64,000 nucleotides of DNA from Streptomyces sp. NBC_00569 (GCF_036345255.1 NZ_CP107783.1:6184001-6248000), one strand, 5' to 3'; shown: positions 8,971 to 17,290, numbered from the stretch's first letter. Numbers and translations are program-made. Notes: generated from the letters alone by a model not told the origin.

Positions 8971-10094
8971 TGACCCCCGTAAGGCCCGCGACGCCGGAGC
9001 GCAGCGGGCGCCGGACCGTCGCCGTCCTCGTCCGTGACGGCGTCCTGCCCATGGAACTCGGCCTCGTCCACCAGCTGTTCGGCACGGCGAGGTCGGCAGC
9101 CGGCGAGCCGCTCTACGACGTCCGCACCTGCGCCCCGCGCCCCGGCAGGATCCGCACGGACGCGGACTTCCCGATCTACGCCGAGCACGGCCTGGCGACG
9201 GTTGCGGCCGCGGACACCGTCCTCGTACCGGCGTCGCACGAGACGGACGAGAGCCTGCGGCCGGGCGGCCTGCCCGAGGCACTGGCGGAGGCCCTGCGCA
9301 CGGCGGCGGCCCCACGTGGAGCGGAGGGCACGCGTGGCGTGGCGGCCCCGAGTGGACCGGAAGGCGCGCGTGGGGCGGAGGGAGCGCCCGGGCACCGCCC
9401 CACGCGGGACCCCCGCCGCATCGCCTCCATCTGCACGGGCTCGTTCGTGCTCGCCGCGGCGGGACTCCTGGACGGGCGGCGCGCGACGACGCACTGGATG
9501 TCGGCCGATCTCTTCGCGCGTACGTTCCCGTCCGTGACGGTGGATCCCGGCGTCCTGTACGTCGACGAGGGCCGGATCCTCACGTCCGCGGGCGAGGCTG
9601 CGGGCATCGACCTGTGCCTCCACATGATCCGCCGCGACCACGGCGCGGCCGTCGCGGCGGAGGTCGCGCGCCGCACGGTGGTGCCCCCGCACCGCGAGGG
9701 CGGCCAGGCGCAGTACATCCAACGCCCCGTGGAATCAGAGGGGTTGACGTCCACGTCCGCGTCGCGGGCCTGGGCCCTCACCCGCCTCGCCGAACCCCTC
9801 ACCCTCGCCGAACTGGCCGCGCACGACGCCATGTCCGTGCGCACATACAGCCGCCGCTTCCGGGAGGAGACCGGCCTCACCCCCATCCAGTGGCTGACCC
9901 AGCGCCGCGTGGACCGCGCGCGCGAACTCCTGGAACAGACCGACCACACGGTCGACCGCATCGCGGCGGAGGCGGGCTTCGGCACGGGCGCCTCGCTCAG
10001 AGCGCACTTCCAGGCGGGCCTCGGGGTGCCGCCGGGGGCGTACAGGTCGACGTTCAGGGGGACCGGGAGGGAAGGCGAGCGGGTAGGGACATGA
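8970..10094 (+). CDS. GlxA-type transcriptional regulator (DJ-1/PfpI domain plus AraC HTH)
   Basis: A 374-residue protein. The N-terminal ~215 residues form a DJ-1/PfpI-like class I amidotransferase fold, with the nucleophile-elbow region ASICTGSFVLAAAGLLDGRRATTHW carrying a Cys. Residues about 265-365 are an AraC-type double HTH (LAELAAHDAMSVRTYSRRFREETGLTPIQWL, DHTVDRIAAEAGFGTGASLRAHFQ). An unusual Gly/Ala/Glu-rich insert, encoded around 9310-9410, sits just before the elbow. It is divergent from the MFS gene and probably controls it. ATG 8970 is close to a TGGCCA box, so the transcript may be leaderless. Confidence 0.92.
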   Translation: MTPVRPATPERSGRRTVAVLVRDGVLPMELGLVHQLFGTARSAAGEPLYDVRTCAPRPGRIRTDADFPIYAEHGLATVAAADTVLVPASHETDESLRPGGLPEALAEALRTAAAPRGAEGTRGVAAPSGPEGARGAEGAPGHRPTRDPRRIASICTGSFVLAAAGLLDGRRATTHWMSADLFARTFPSVTVDPGVLYVDEGRILTSAGEAAGIDLCLHMIRRDHGAAVAAEVARRTVVPPHREGGQAQYIQRPVESEGLTSTSASRAWALTRLAEPLTLAELAAHDAMSVRTYSRRFREETGLTPIQWLTQRRVDRARELLEQTDHTVDRIAAEAGFGTGASLRAHFQAGLGVPPGAYRSTFRGTGREGERVGT

Positions 10095-10199
10095 GCACGC
10101 GTACGTGCTCGTCGCGACAGCGGCCGGCCGCACGTTCGGCAAGGATGACCGGTAGTCCGCGTACCGCCCCGACCTGACCCCACCGCACGGGAGCCCTCG

Positions 10200-10565
10200 A
10201 TGACCATCCGCAGGATCGTCCCGGACCTCACGACGAAGTCGCCGGAGTCGATGGCCGAGAACCGCGACTTCTACGGCCTGCTCGGCTTCGAGGAAGTCAT
10301 GAACCAAGGGTGGGTGATGACCCTCGCGTCCCCCTCCAACCCGACCGCCCAGGTCAGCTTCCTCACCCACGAGGCGACCGCGCCCGTGGTCCCGGACCTC
10401 AGCGTGGAGGTCGAGGACGTGGACGCGGTCTACGCGCAGGTACGCGCATCGGGCGCCGAGATCGTCCACGACCTCCGCGACGAGGAGTGGGGCGTACGCC
10501 GCTTCTTCGTGCGGGACCCGGAGGGGCGAGTGGTGAACGTGCTGGGGCACCGGCAGCCGAGCTAG
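10200..10565 (+). CDS. VOC (glyoxalase/bleomycin resistance-like) protein
   Basis: A 121-residue single VOC domain: an N-terminal strand RIVPDLTTKSPESMAENRDFYGLLGFE, a middle block FLTHEATAPVVPDLSVEVEDVDAVYAQV, and the terminal VRRFFVRDPEGRVVNVLGH carrying the usual metal-site Glu position. VOC proteins act as metal-dependent enzymes or binding/resistance proteins; the specific role is unknown. GGGAG lies about 8 bp before the ATG. The IS element begins about 50 bp downstream. Confidence 0.88.
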   Translation: MTIRRIVPDLTTKSPESMAENRDFYGLLGFEEVMNQGWVMTLASPSNPTAQVSFLTHEATAPVVPDLSVEVEDVDAVYAQVRASGAEIVHDLRDEEWGVRRFFVRDPEGRVVNVLGHRQPS

Positions 10566-10615
10566 GGCTTCCGTCCGGATCAGGCCCTGGGGCCTCTCGT
10601 CCGGATCAGGCTCTA

Positions 10616-10636
10616 GAGCCTGTCTTCAAAGGAGTC
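10616..10636. repeat. IS left terminal inverted repeat
   Basis: GAGCCTGTCTTCAAAGGAGT matches the inverted right end over about 20 bp with one substitution near the tip and one indel. The transposase stop codon lies at its inner edge. Confidence 0.8.
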
Positions 10637-11485
10637 AGATCCACATCAGGAGTGATGCGATGGTGAGGGCTGCCTCATACGATTCACGGGTCTTGTCGTA
10701 GCGGGTGGCGATGGCCCGGTACTGCTTCAACGCGTTGAAGCAACGCTCGACGACGTTGCGCTGTTTGTAGCGTTCCTTGTCGAAGGCAGGTGGTCTACCG
10801 CCGTTGCTGCCGCGTCGGCGGCGGTTGACCTGCTGGTCCGAACGTTCGGGAATGGTGTGCGGGATTCCGTGTTTCCGCAGGTAGCTGCGTATGTGTCGCG
10901 TGCTGTATCCCTTGTCGCCCAGGAGATGTTCGGGCCGAGTACGCGGTCGTCCCGGTCCCGTGCGCCGGACTTTGATCCGCGCGAGTACTTGCTCGAACTG
11001 GGTGCAATCGTTGACGTTGCCACCCGTGACGAGGAAGCCGAGCGGGCGTCCGCGGCCGTCGCAGGCGAGGTGGATTTTCGTGGTCAGTCCGCCACGGGAT
11101 CGTCCGAGGGCGTGAGAGTGTGCCGATTCCGCTGGGGCCGCCCTTTTTTACGAGCACCTGCCGCGTGTTGGTGAGCGCGGGCAATCGTGGAATCCACCGA
11201 CACCAGCCAGTCGATGTCCCCGACTGCATCCTTGCGGGCCTGGGCCGCCTCCAGCATCCGCGAGAAGGTCCCATCCAACGCCCACCTGCGGAAACGCGTG
11301 TACAGCGTCCGCCAGGACCCATACCTCTCGGGCACATCACGCCAGGCCGAACCGGTCCGCAGCTTCCATACGATCCCGTTCAGCACCACCCGGTCATCCC
11401 GCCGAGGCCGCCCCGTCTCCGCCCTCGGAAGCAGCCCCGAGAGCACATCCCACTCCTCATCCGAGAGCTCATGCCGCCGCACCAT
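10635..11485 (-). CDS. IS5-family transposase made by -1 frameshift
   Basis: The upstream frame (11485 to 11084) encodes 133 residues with the IS5 N-terminal domain (ELSDEEWDVLSGLLP, NGIVWKLRTGSAWRDVPERYG) and the first catalytic Asp in VSVDSTIARAHQH. The rest of the transposase lies in the -1 frame, ending at a TGA at 10637-10635. It starts around APAESAHSHALGRSRGGLTTK and contains the second Asp in LLGDKGYSTRHIRSYL and the Glu in RNVVERCFNALKQYRAIATRYDK. A run of six A followed by G (11149 down to 11143 on the minus strand) sits where the two frames must join, so the DDE protein probably forms by ribosomal or transcriptional slippage. The coordinates span both frames. Confidence 0.88.
11143..11149 (-). 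promoter_or_regulatory. A6G slippery sequence for transposase frameshift
   Basis: AAAAAAG, read on the minus strand, falls inside ARKKG of the upstream frame. Shifting back one base here restores the full DDE transposase, as in other IS5-group elements with split reading frames. Confidence 0.7.
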
Positions 11486-11506
11486 GCACTACATGATGCC
11501 CCATCA

Positions 11507-11527
11507 ACTCCCTTTGAAGACAGGCCC
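11507..11527. repeat. IS right terminal inverted repeat
   Basis: Reads ACTCCCTTTGAAGACAGGCCC on the plus strand, the inverted counterpart of the left end. The next bases, TAG, are the target and also belong to the stop codon of the neighbouring minus-strand gene. Confidence 0.8.
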
Positions 11528-11829
11528 TAGGCGCGCCGGTCGGCCAGCACGTACGACGCGGCGGCGACGCCCCCGGCGACCGTGAACACGGCGGGCCAGG
11601 CGCCGAGCTTCTTGGCGAGCGGGTGCGACCCGGCGAAGGCGGCGACGTAGGCACCACCGAGTACGGCGGCGACCCTGCCCCCGGCGGCCTGCCGCCACTG
11701 GGCCCCGGCCGCGACGCCGGCGGCGGCCAGTACGACACCGCCGAGCTGCCGCTTCTTGGTGAACCGTGCCACGGCGTACCCGCCGACAATCCCGCTCGCG
11801 GCCACTGCGGCCGCCGGTACCTTCGCCAT
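11527..11829 (-). CDS. Small Ala/Gly-rich membrane protein, unknown function
   Basis: A 100-residue protein starting MAKVPAAAV with three or four short hydrophobic segments separated by basic patches (FTKKRQ, HPLAKK, ADRRA). No family is recognised. Its TAG stop straddles the IS junction: two bases are the target TA and the third is the terminal base of the element. Because the target reads CTAG, the stop existed before insertion and was regenerated, so the protein is probably intact. Confidence 0.6.
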   Translation of the reverse strand: MAKVPAAAVAASGIVGGYAVARFTKKRQLGGVVLAAAGVAAGAQWRQAAGGRVAAVLGGAYVAAFAGSHPLAKKLGAWPAVFTVAGGVAAASYVLADRRA

Positions 11830-12029
11830 CACTGCCTCGCTTCTGTCGTGTGCGGCCCGGGTGGACGTGGACCGATTCGAGGCTAACGCGCGGGATTGCG
11901 GCACCTGCGGGCAGGTGCGGTTCCCCGCGTACGGGGATCCTGGGCGCCGCCGTACAGGGCCGTGGTGCTCTAGAATTCCTGTGCGATCAACGGGGGTTGA
12001 GCGCCACATGTGACCGGGGGAGCGGTGTG

Positions 12030-12434
12030 ATGGGCGATCCAAAAGATCTACGAGTTCCGCCCGAGAAGCTGACCAAGCTCGCGGACGACATGGATGACAT
12101 GCAGGACCACCTGGACAGGCAGGTGAAGCGCATGGACACGATCGTCGACAGCATCGAGGCGGGCTGGAGCGGCCCGGCGTCGACGGCGTACCGGGGCTTT
12201 CACCGCGCGGCGGCCGAGGACGCCGTTCGGATCCGCGAGGTGATGAAGGTCCTGGAGCAGGCGGTCCGCATGAGCCGCGACGGCTTCACACAGCTCGAAC
12301 TGGACAAGCTCGACCAGTTCCGCCGGATCCAGGTCAACGTCGACGTGGCCGGCGAGGCGGACAAGCTGTCCACGCCGAACGTCGAGACGCCCGCACCCCC
12401 GTCACGGCCGCGCAGCGGCCTGGACAGCCTCTGA
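12030..12434 (+). CDS. WXG100-like protein
   Basis: A 134-residue, mostly helical protein. A first helix (LTKLADDMDDMQDHLDRQVKRMD) is followed by AGWSGPASTAYRGF, which matches the WXG turn with W-S-G, then a second helix (AVRIREVMKVLEQAVRMSRDGFTQLE) and a proline-rich tail. WXG100 proteins are small type VII secretion substrates or partners of larger toxins. A GGGGGAG site (12015-12021) precedes the start; GTG 12027 in the same frame is an equally possible start. It begins the toxin operon. Confidence 0.82.
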   Translation: MGDPKDLRVPPEKLTKLADDMDDMQDHLDRQVKRMDTIVDSIEAGWSGPASTAYRGFHRAAAEDAVRIREVMKVLEQAVRMSRDGFTQLELDKLDQFRRIQVNVDVAGEADKLSTPNVETPAPPSRPRSGLDSL

Positions 12435-12588
12435 TCCGACCGGTCCACCCGGTCGTCCTCACATTCACCGTTCAGCGTTCACCGTTCGCCGCCGCATCCG
12501 TGCACAGCCGTAGACCGCAGGCCCGTACGCAGATGTGGCCGTAGCCATGACTCGTAGCCGCAGACGCGCACAGCGACAAGGGGGATCC

Positions 12589-12900
12589 GTGCCGCCCAGC
12601 GACGCCGACGACCACATATCGGTCACCTTCACCACCCTCCACCATCTCGCCGTGGAGCTCGAGGACATCCTCAAGCAGCTCAACGGCAGGATCGACGACC
12701 TCTACGACCGTGTCGAGCCGGTCGTCCTGTCCTGGCAGGGCGAGGCCCGGGAGATGTTCGTCGACAAGCTCGACGAGTGGGACCGCTCGGCGCAGGATCT
12801 CCAGGCGGCCCAGAAGTGGCTGCACGAGATCGTGACGACGGGCCACATCAACTACGCGGCGGCGCACCGGGCGGTCCTGCGCGGCTGGGGCGCTGCCTGA
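12589..12900 (+). CDS. WXG100 family protein (second)
   Basis: About 103 residues with the classical layout: helix (FTTLHHLAVELEDILKQLNGRIDDLYDRVEPV), the WXG turn SWQGEAREMF, and a second helix (VDKLDEWDRSAQDLQAAQKWLHEIV). Its stop codon overlaps the ATG of the toxin gene (TGATG), so the two should be translated together, and it is likely to be the secretion partner of that toxin. GTG 12589 is preferred because AAGGGGGA lies just upstream and the length suits the family; an upstream ATG at 12547 would add a basic tail. Confidence 0.85.
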   Translation: MPPSDADDHISVTFTTLHHLAVELEDILKQLNGRIDDLYDRVEPVVLSWQGEAREMFVDKLDEWDRSAQDLQAAQKWLHEIVTTGHINYAAAHRAVLRGWGAA

Positions 12901-14606
12901 TGGGGACGCCGGCGCCGGGCAGCGGCACCATCGACGTCAAGCCCTCCACCCTGCACCAGGTCGCGGGCGGGTTCGCGGGCGAGCAGACGCCGTTCGACAA
13001 GGCCGCCAAAAACCTGATCAAGGAGCTGAAGGAGTACCCCGACGCGGGCGGTTACGGCACCGCCCCGCAGGCCTTCGCCGCCTCCTACCTCAAGGCCGGC
13101 AACCGCTACCTCGAGGTGTGGGCCAAAGCCGTCGTCAGTATCGGAGGCGCCGCGGTCGGCTTCGCCACCACCGCGAACAACTACTCCAAGGCGGAGGCCG
13201 CCAACGACGCCTCGGGCAAGACCAAGCCCCAGACGCAGCCTCCGCCCGTCGTCATCGACAAGGCCCCGGACTACGGCTCGGTCCCCGACCTGAAGTGGGG
13301 CGACGACGACGGCGGAGACGACTTCATCCGCTCACTCCTGGAGTGCATCCCGGACGTCGTCTGGCACCTCATCCGCCCGCTGCTCGAACACGCCTTCCGC
13401 TGGGGCAAGGTCGCCGAGGTCTACCCGTATCCGCAGCAGCACTATCTCAACTCGCTGTCGCAGTCCTGGGCGGACATGACGAAGTCGCTGTCCTGGGCCG
13501 AGGGCAATCTGACGGGCCAGATGTACGGCATCACCCAGCAGAGCAACAGCGAATGGCACGACGCCATGCGTCAGTTCTGCAGCTCGCTGTGGGGCAGCAC
13601 GGCCTGGGGCAAGCAGACGGCGAACTACGAGTGGAAGCACGACTCGGCCGCCAACCAGAAGCCGAGCCACCCGGTCATGACCGTGCTCTTCGACACCGCG
13701 ATGAAGATCAGCGACTTGCTGCGCGAGTTCGCCGAGGCGGCGGTGTACGTGAACGGCGAGGTCTGGGACATCTACTTCGACGCGGTCAAGAAGGCCGTCG
13801 GCGACATCGACCTCAGTGACGGCGTCGACCTCAAGGACCTCAAAGAGGGAGCGAAGGGCGTAGGCCGTTTCCTCAAGGGCCTCGCCAAGGGCGGCGCGGA
13901 GCTGAGCGTCGAGATCACGCTCAACATCGACACGGCCGCGCTCAACCGCGTCGTGGAGGAGTACAACCGGCGTGTGAACGCGCTCGTGCCTCAACTCAAT
14001 GCCCTGATGGAGGCGTTGGACGAGGCGCATCGAAGTGCTCCGACATACGCGGCGGAGGAGGCTCGTGCGGAATCCTTCGGGGCCCGCTCGCTGAACGACT
14101 TCAAGCAGGAGCACACATACACCAAGGACGCGGACGAGAAGAACCACTTCTACGCCATCGACCTGGCGAACGCGGAGGGCCTTTACGGGGGGCACAGCGT
14201 CGACAAGCACGTGGGCAAGACGGACGAGCAGCTCGCCCAGCGGCTCCGCGACCAGCAACTCGTACGCCCGGACGGATCCGTGCGACCGGAAGCGGCGTCG
14301 TCGTTCACGAACATGGCCTCCGCCCAGCGTTTCACCCAGGAAACCCTGGACGACATCGACAACGCCGGGAAGATCGAGCGCTGGCTCGACCGCTTGGAGA
14401 GGGCGCCGACGGCGAACGAGAGGTCGACCCTGACACTCGACAAGCCCTTCACCGACGTGACGGGACGAACCGTCACCCGTGGCTCGTACGACGCCGACGG
14501 CCTCAAGGCGCAGGGCGCCGATACGCACGGCGTGAACGTCGTCCTCCGGTACAAGAGGGGTCTTGAGCCACCCTTTATCGTGCTCACAGCCATGCCGACC
14601 GCCTGA
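12900..14606 (+). CDS. Polymorphic toxin with C-terminal RNase A-like (CdiA-CT) domain
   Basis: A 568-residue protein. The N-terminal ~130 residues are helical and WXG-like (TIDVKPSTLHQVAGGFAGEQTPFDKAAKNL). The middle is long and helical. The C-terminal ~140 residues match the bacterial CdiA-CT RNase A-like family (PF18431): GGHSVDKHVGKTDEQLAQRL, SSFTNMASAQRFTQETL, VNVVLRYKRG and VLTAMPTA. His437 and Arg448 have the 11-residue spacing of the proposed catalytic pair in the Yersinia kristensenii CDI toxin. Thr563 fits a third catalytic position, but the expected Tyr two residues later is Met565. The likely role is export by a type VII-like system and cleavage of target-cell RNA. The following genes look like its immunity set. 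Activity is uncertain because of the Tyr to Met change. Confidence 0.85.
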   Translation: MGTPAPGSGTIDVKPSTLHQVAGGFAGEQTPFDKAAKNLIKELKEYPDAGGYGTAPQAFAASYLKAGNRYLEVWAKAVVSIGGAAVGFATTANNYSKAEAANDASGKTKPQTQPPPVVIDKAPDYGSVPDLKWGDDDGGDDFIRSLLECIPDVVWHLIRPLLEHAFRWGKVAEVYPYPQQHYLNSLSQSWADMTKSLSWAEGNLTGQMYGITQQSNSEWHDAMRQFCSSLWGSTAWGKQTANYEWKHDSAANQKPSHPVMTVLFDTAMKISDLLREFAEAAVYVNGEVWDIYFDAVKKAVGDIDLSDGVDLKDLKEGAKGVGRFLKGLAKGGAELSVEITLNIDTAALNRVVEEYNRRVNALVPQLNALMEALDEAHRSAPTYAAEEARAESFGARSLNDFKQEHTYTKDADEKNHFYAIDLANAEGLYGGHSVDKHVGKTDEQLAQRLRDQQLVRPDGSVRPEAASSFTNMASAQRFTQETLDDIDNAGKIERWLDRLERAPTANERSTLTLDKPFTDVTGRTVTRGSYDADGLKAQGADTHGVNVVLRYKRGLEPPFIVLTAMPTA

Positions 14607-14650
14607 GCGGAAGGTCCAGGCCCGACAACGGAGAGGAACAACCACCCACT

Positions 14651-15310
14651 GTGACCATCCATACCGGCGCGGTCTTCAACAACGGGGTCGTGGCCAAGCT
14701 CCTCGACGTACTCGTCGCGGCGCGCGCAACCACACCGGCGACGCCCTCCGGGGGCGAGCTCGCGCGTATCAACCGCACACTGGACAGCAACGCCGCCGTG
14801 CGCTGGGCGATGCCGAGCGCATCGCTGTCCGCCTTGCTCGACCTCATCTCCGAGGACCTGGAACGGTCGGGTGACGCGCGCCTCCCCGTGGGCTTCGCGG
14901 AACGCCTGACAGCCGCGGCCGGCCAACAGGACCGCTCGGAATTCCTCAGGGACACAGCCGCTGCTCTGCGGGCGTTGCAGCAAGAGGGCATCTCGCGCTT
15001 CGACGAGCTGCCCATGTCCTCATGGGAGGCCGAACTCAGATTCTCGATCCTGAGGGACTTCTCGTGGTGGGTCGAGTCGGACGAGTACGACGACTTCGAA
15101 GAGGGAGTTCTCGCCGGGGTGACGAGCGAACACCCGGATGGCTGCGCCGAGCGCGTCCCGCCCCTGATCGCGGAACTGCACGCGGCGCTGCTCCTCGAAA
15201 CCGACCTGGCATCCTCGGCGGCCCTTCTGGCGATCGTTCCGTGGGCCACACCCCCTGTGCTGCGGGCGATCCTGCGTCTGGCGTCCTCCCATCTCCTCGA
15301 AGCGCACTGA
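14651..15310 (+). CDS. Probable immunity protein for the RNase A-like toxin
   Basis: A 219-residue cytoplasmic-looking protein lying 44 bp after the toxin gene. Its last ~125 residues (LPVGFAERLTAAAGQQDRSEFLRDTAAALRAL, RFDELPMSSWEAELRFSIL, VTSEHPDGCAERVPPL) resemble the C-terminal half of the next gene, where LEYGELPMGGWEFRLTFPYL and VTNEHPYCAESAAAY occupy the same places. No named family is recognised. An immunity role is inferred from position and from that paralogy. The start is GTG 14651; the nearest GGAGAGGA is 13 bases upstream, so a later start is possible. Confidence 0.6.
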   Translation: MTIHTGAVFNNGVVAKLLDVLVAARATTPATPSGGELARINRTLDSNAAVRWAMPSASLSALLDLISEDLERSGDARLPVGFAERLTAAAGQQDRSEFLRDTAAALRALQQEGISRFDELPMSSWEAELRFSILRDFSWWVESDEYDDFEEGVLAGVTSEHPDGCAERVPPLIAELHAALLLETDLASSAALLAIVPWATPPVLRAILRLASSHLLEAH

Positions 15311-15320
15311 GGCCGCCCCC

Positions 15321-16106
15321 ATGCCGCAACCGAACCCGTCCGCCACCCACCCCGACCGCGAGAGCGCGCAGTGGGCCACCCAGCAAGTGGTCACGCCCGA
15401 CGAGCAGCTCATCCACCGCCGGCACGCTCGGTCGACCGGCTCCCACCTCGCCGTCGAGGGCGCGTGGCCGTCCCTGTTCTCGGACGGCCCGGCGCCGCGA
15501 CTCCTCGACCTCGCCATCCAGGCGCAGGAGTCCAAGGGTGAGCTGTCCCTCGACGACGAGATCCGGCGCTACATCCGCGTCGTCCGCGGCAACTGGATCG
15601 CGAACTGGAACTGTTCCGTCTACACGGCTTCCGGAGTTCTTGAACTCACGGCGGATTCCGTGGAGCACGGTGAAGGGCCGGCCCCCTTCCCGCCGGAGTT
15701 CCAGAAGAAGGTGGAACAAGCGGCCGGCGACGTGAACCCGGCGGAGTATCTGCGGATGCTCGCCGAGATCGTACGAATCCTCGACCGCGAGCCCTCACTC
15801 GAATACGGCGAACTCCCGATGGGGGGCTGGGAGTTCCGGCTGACCTTCCCCTACCTCTTCGGATTCGACGCGATCCTCATGGACGAAGGGGACCAGGAAT
15901 TCGCGGACACGGTCCGGGCTGCCGTGACGAACGAACACCCGTATTGCGCCGAGAGCGCCGCGGCCTACACGACCGAGGCGCAGCGCGCGCTGGTCCTCTT
16001 CCCGGGCCCGGACGGGCTCAAGCCGCGCCTGTACTGGGCCACCCGCGACCGGCTCCAGGAACTCATCGACACCGTCAACGAGCACATGCAGCGAGAGCAC
16101 TCATGA
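15321..16106 (+). CDS. Fused remnant of toxin tip plus immunity-like domain
   Basis: A 261-residue protein with two parts. Residues ~6-115 (THPDRESAQWATQQVV, DEQLIHRRHARSTGSHL, RRYIRVVRGNWIANWN) match the orphan toxin fragment encoded just downstream, and more loosely the second half of the RNase A-like toxin domain (SSFTNMASAQRFTQETL). The His/Arg block of that domain is missing. Residues ~120-261 resemble the C-terminal part of the upstream probable immunity protein. The gene looks like an in-frame junction of a decayed toxin tip and a live immunity domain. Its 3' end overlaps the next gene as ATGA. Confidence 0.6.
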   Translation: MPQPNPSATHPDRESAQWATQQVVTPDEQLIHRRHARSTGSHLAVEGAWPSLFSDGPAPRLLDLAIQAQESKGELSLDDEIRRYIRVVRGNWIANWNCSVYTASGVLELTADSVEHGEGPAPFPPEFQKKVEQAAGDVNPAEYLRMLAEIVRILDREPSLEYGELPMGGWEFRLTFPYLFGFDAILMDEGDQEFADTVRAAVTNEHPYCAESAAAYTTEAQRALVLFPGPDGLKPRLYWATRDRLQELIDTVNEHMQREHS

Positions 16107-16411
16107 CCGCACACCCGACCCGCTCCGCCACCTACCCCGACCGCGAGACCGCGCAATGGGCCACCCAGCAGGTGGTCACCGCGAACGAGCAGCTCATCCA
16201 CCGCTGGCACGCGCAGTCGACCCGCTCCCGCCTCACGATCGAGGCCGCGTGGCCGTCCCGGCCCGACCCGGTCGGCCGGGTCCTGCTCCAGGCGATGATG
16301 CTGGCGGGCCGCGACCCCGTCGACGTACGGTCCGCCCGCGTGATCCTCAAGCGGGACGACGCGAGTCAGCACGGCTTCGTCGTGCACGCCACGTTCCCGG
16401 TCTACCTGTAG
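16103..16411 (+). pseudogene. Orphan C-terminal toxin fragment (RNase A-like)
   Basis: A 102-residue open frame (MTAHPTRSATYPDRE...) that covers only the second half of the RNase A-like toxin domain: DRETAQWATQQVVTANEQLIHRW, SRLTIEAAW, VRSARVILKRDD and a terminal VVHATFPVYL that aligns with VLTAMPTA of the toxin. It lacks a secretion module and the His-Arg catalytic block, so it is probably an inactive displaced toxin tip. It begins within the stop of the preceding gene (ATGA). Confidence 0.6.
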
Positions 16412-16445
16412 CCATCCGTACCGTCTTGCAGAGGACGCCGCAGCC

Positions 16446-17147
16446 GTGCCCATGAAACCCCTCGAACACGACCGACGCTACGGCGAGTTGGACCAGGTGA
16501 TGCGCGCCTACGACGGCCAGGTCGCGGACGACACCGAGGACAAGCCGAGCGTCGCCCTCACCGCCTACCTGCGCCACACCTGGCACACGCGCCCCTGGGC
16601 GCTGGCCGCCGCCGAGACGCAGCTGCGCGAGTACTCCCGTAACCCTCCGGGCCGAGTGCGTCTGCGTCTGGGCGAGTTCTACTCGGTCCCCGATGTCGGC
16701 CTGCCTGACGGCGACATCCAGGCGTGGCTGAGCCTGCTCGCCGACCACATCAAGCACAGCGTCGAGGAAGGCGAAGTCCCGCCGCCCTCGGCCCCGTCGA
16801 CCCACTGGGAGTGGCGCGCCCGCTTCCCGGAGGCGGCGCAGTTCCTCGGCGGCTGGTTCTCCCAGGACATGCCGGACGAGTTCGCGGACCACGACGCGGC
16901 GATCACGGACTACATCGCCACGACGGACCCCCACCTCAAGGCGCGCCTGGCGGGAGAACTCCACGAACTGATGGCCCTGCCCCTGGACGAGTCGGACTAC
17001 GCGCTGGCGCTGACGGAACTGGGCATGGAGGTCGACCCCCCGTCGCCGTACTCCCCGAGCGGCTGGCTGGCCCGGGTGGCGGAGCGGGTGGGCGGGGGAG
17101 GGTTCGTGGCGGATTACGGGGAGGGGCGGGCGCAGGGCGGCGAGTAG
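16446..17147 (+). CDS. CdiI-like contact-dependent inhibition immunity protein
   Basis: A 233-residue acidic protein. Residues ~115-195 (RFPEAAQFLGGWFSQDMPDEF, LAGELHELMALPLDESDYALALTELGMEVDP) match the CDI immunity family PF18593. The N-terminal half (ELDQVMRAYDGQVADDTEDKPSVALTAYLRHTWHTRPWALAAAETQLREY) looks like a divergent first copy of the same fold, giving a tandem arrangement common in Streptomyces. It lies 34 bp after the orphan toxin fragment. It probably protects against a toxin now lost or reduced to that fragment, or against the RNase A-like toxin upstream. Confidence 0.78.
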   Translation: MPMKPLEHDRRYGELDQVMRAYDGQVADDTEDKPSVALTAYLRHTWHTRPWALAAAETQLREYSRNPPGRVRLRLGEFYSVPDVGLPDGDIQAWLSLLADHIKHSVEEGEVPPPSAPSTHWEWRARFPEAAQFLGGWFSQDMPDEFADHDAAITDYIATTDPHLKARLAGELHELMALPLDESDYALALTELGMEVDPPSPYSPSGWLARVAERVGGGGFVADYGEGRAQGGE

Positions 17148-17290
17148 GGGAGCCCGCGCCCCACTCGGTCCCGGCTGAAATGGGCCGCCGCTGCACCTCA
17201 AAACCCCCACTGGCTCCGGGAGTTCGACGTCGCCACCAGGCATGGAGCGCGGCCGATCCGCCGCCCCGACAGGTCCGTCCGGCTGGGTGC

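Larger units (their letters stand above)
10616..11527 (-). mobile_element. IS5-family (IS427-like) insertion sequence, complete, 912 bp
   Basis: Imperfect terminal inverted repeats of about 20 bp bound the element: the left end begins GAGCCTGTCTTCAAAG and the right end, read inward, begins GGGCCTGTCTTCAAAG. Each end is flanked by TA, with CTAG as the apparent target (10614-10615 and 11528-11529). The 912-bp size, TA duplication and two-frame transposase fit the IS427 group of IS5. Both ends and all catalytic blocks are present, so it may be active. Confidence 0.9.

Noticed and set aside
10795..11340. Third-frame open frame inside the IS element
   Set aside because: It is neither of the two transposase frames. 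Catalytic blocks are found only in the other two.
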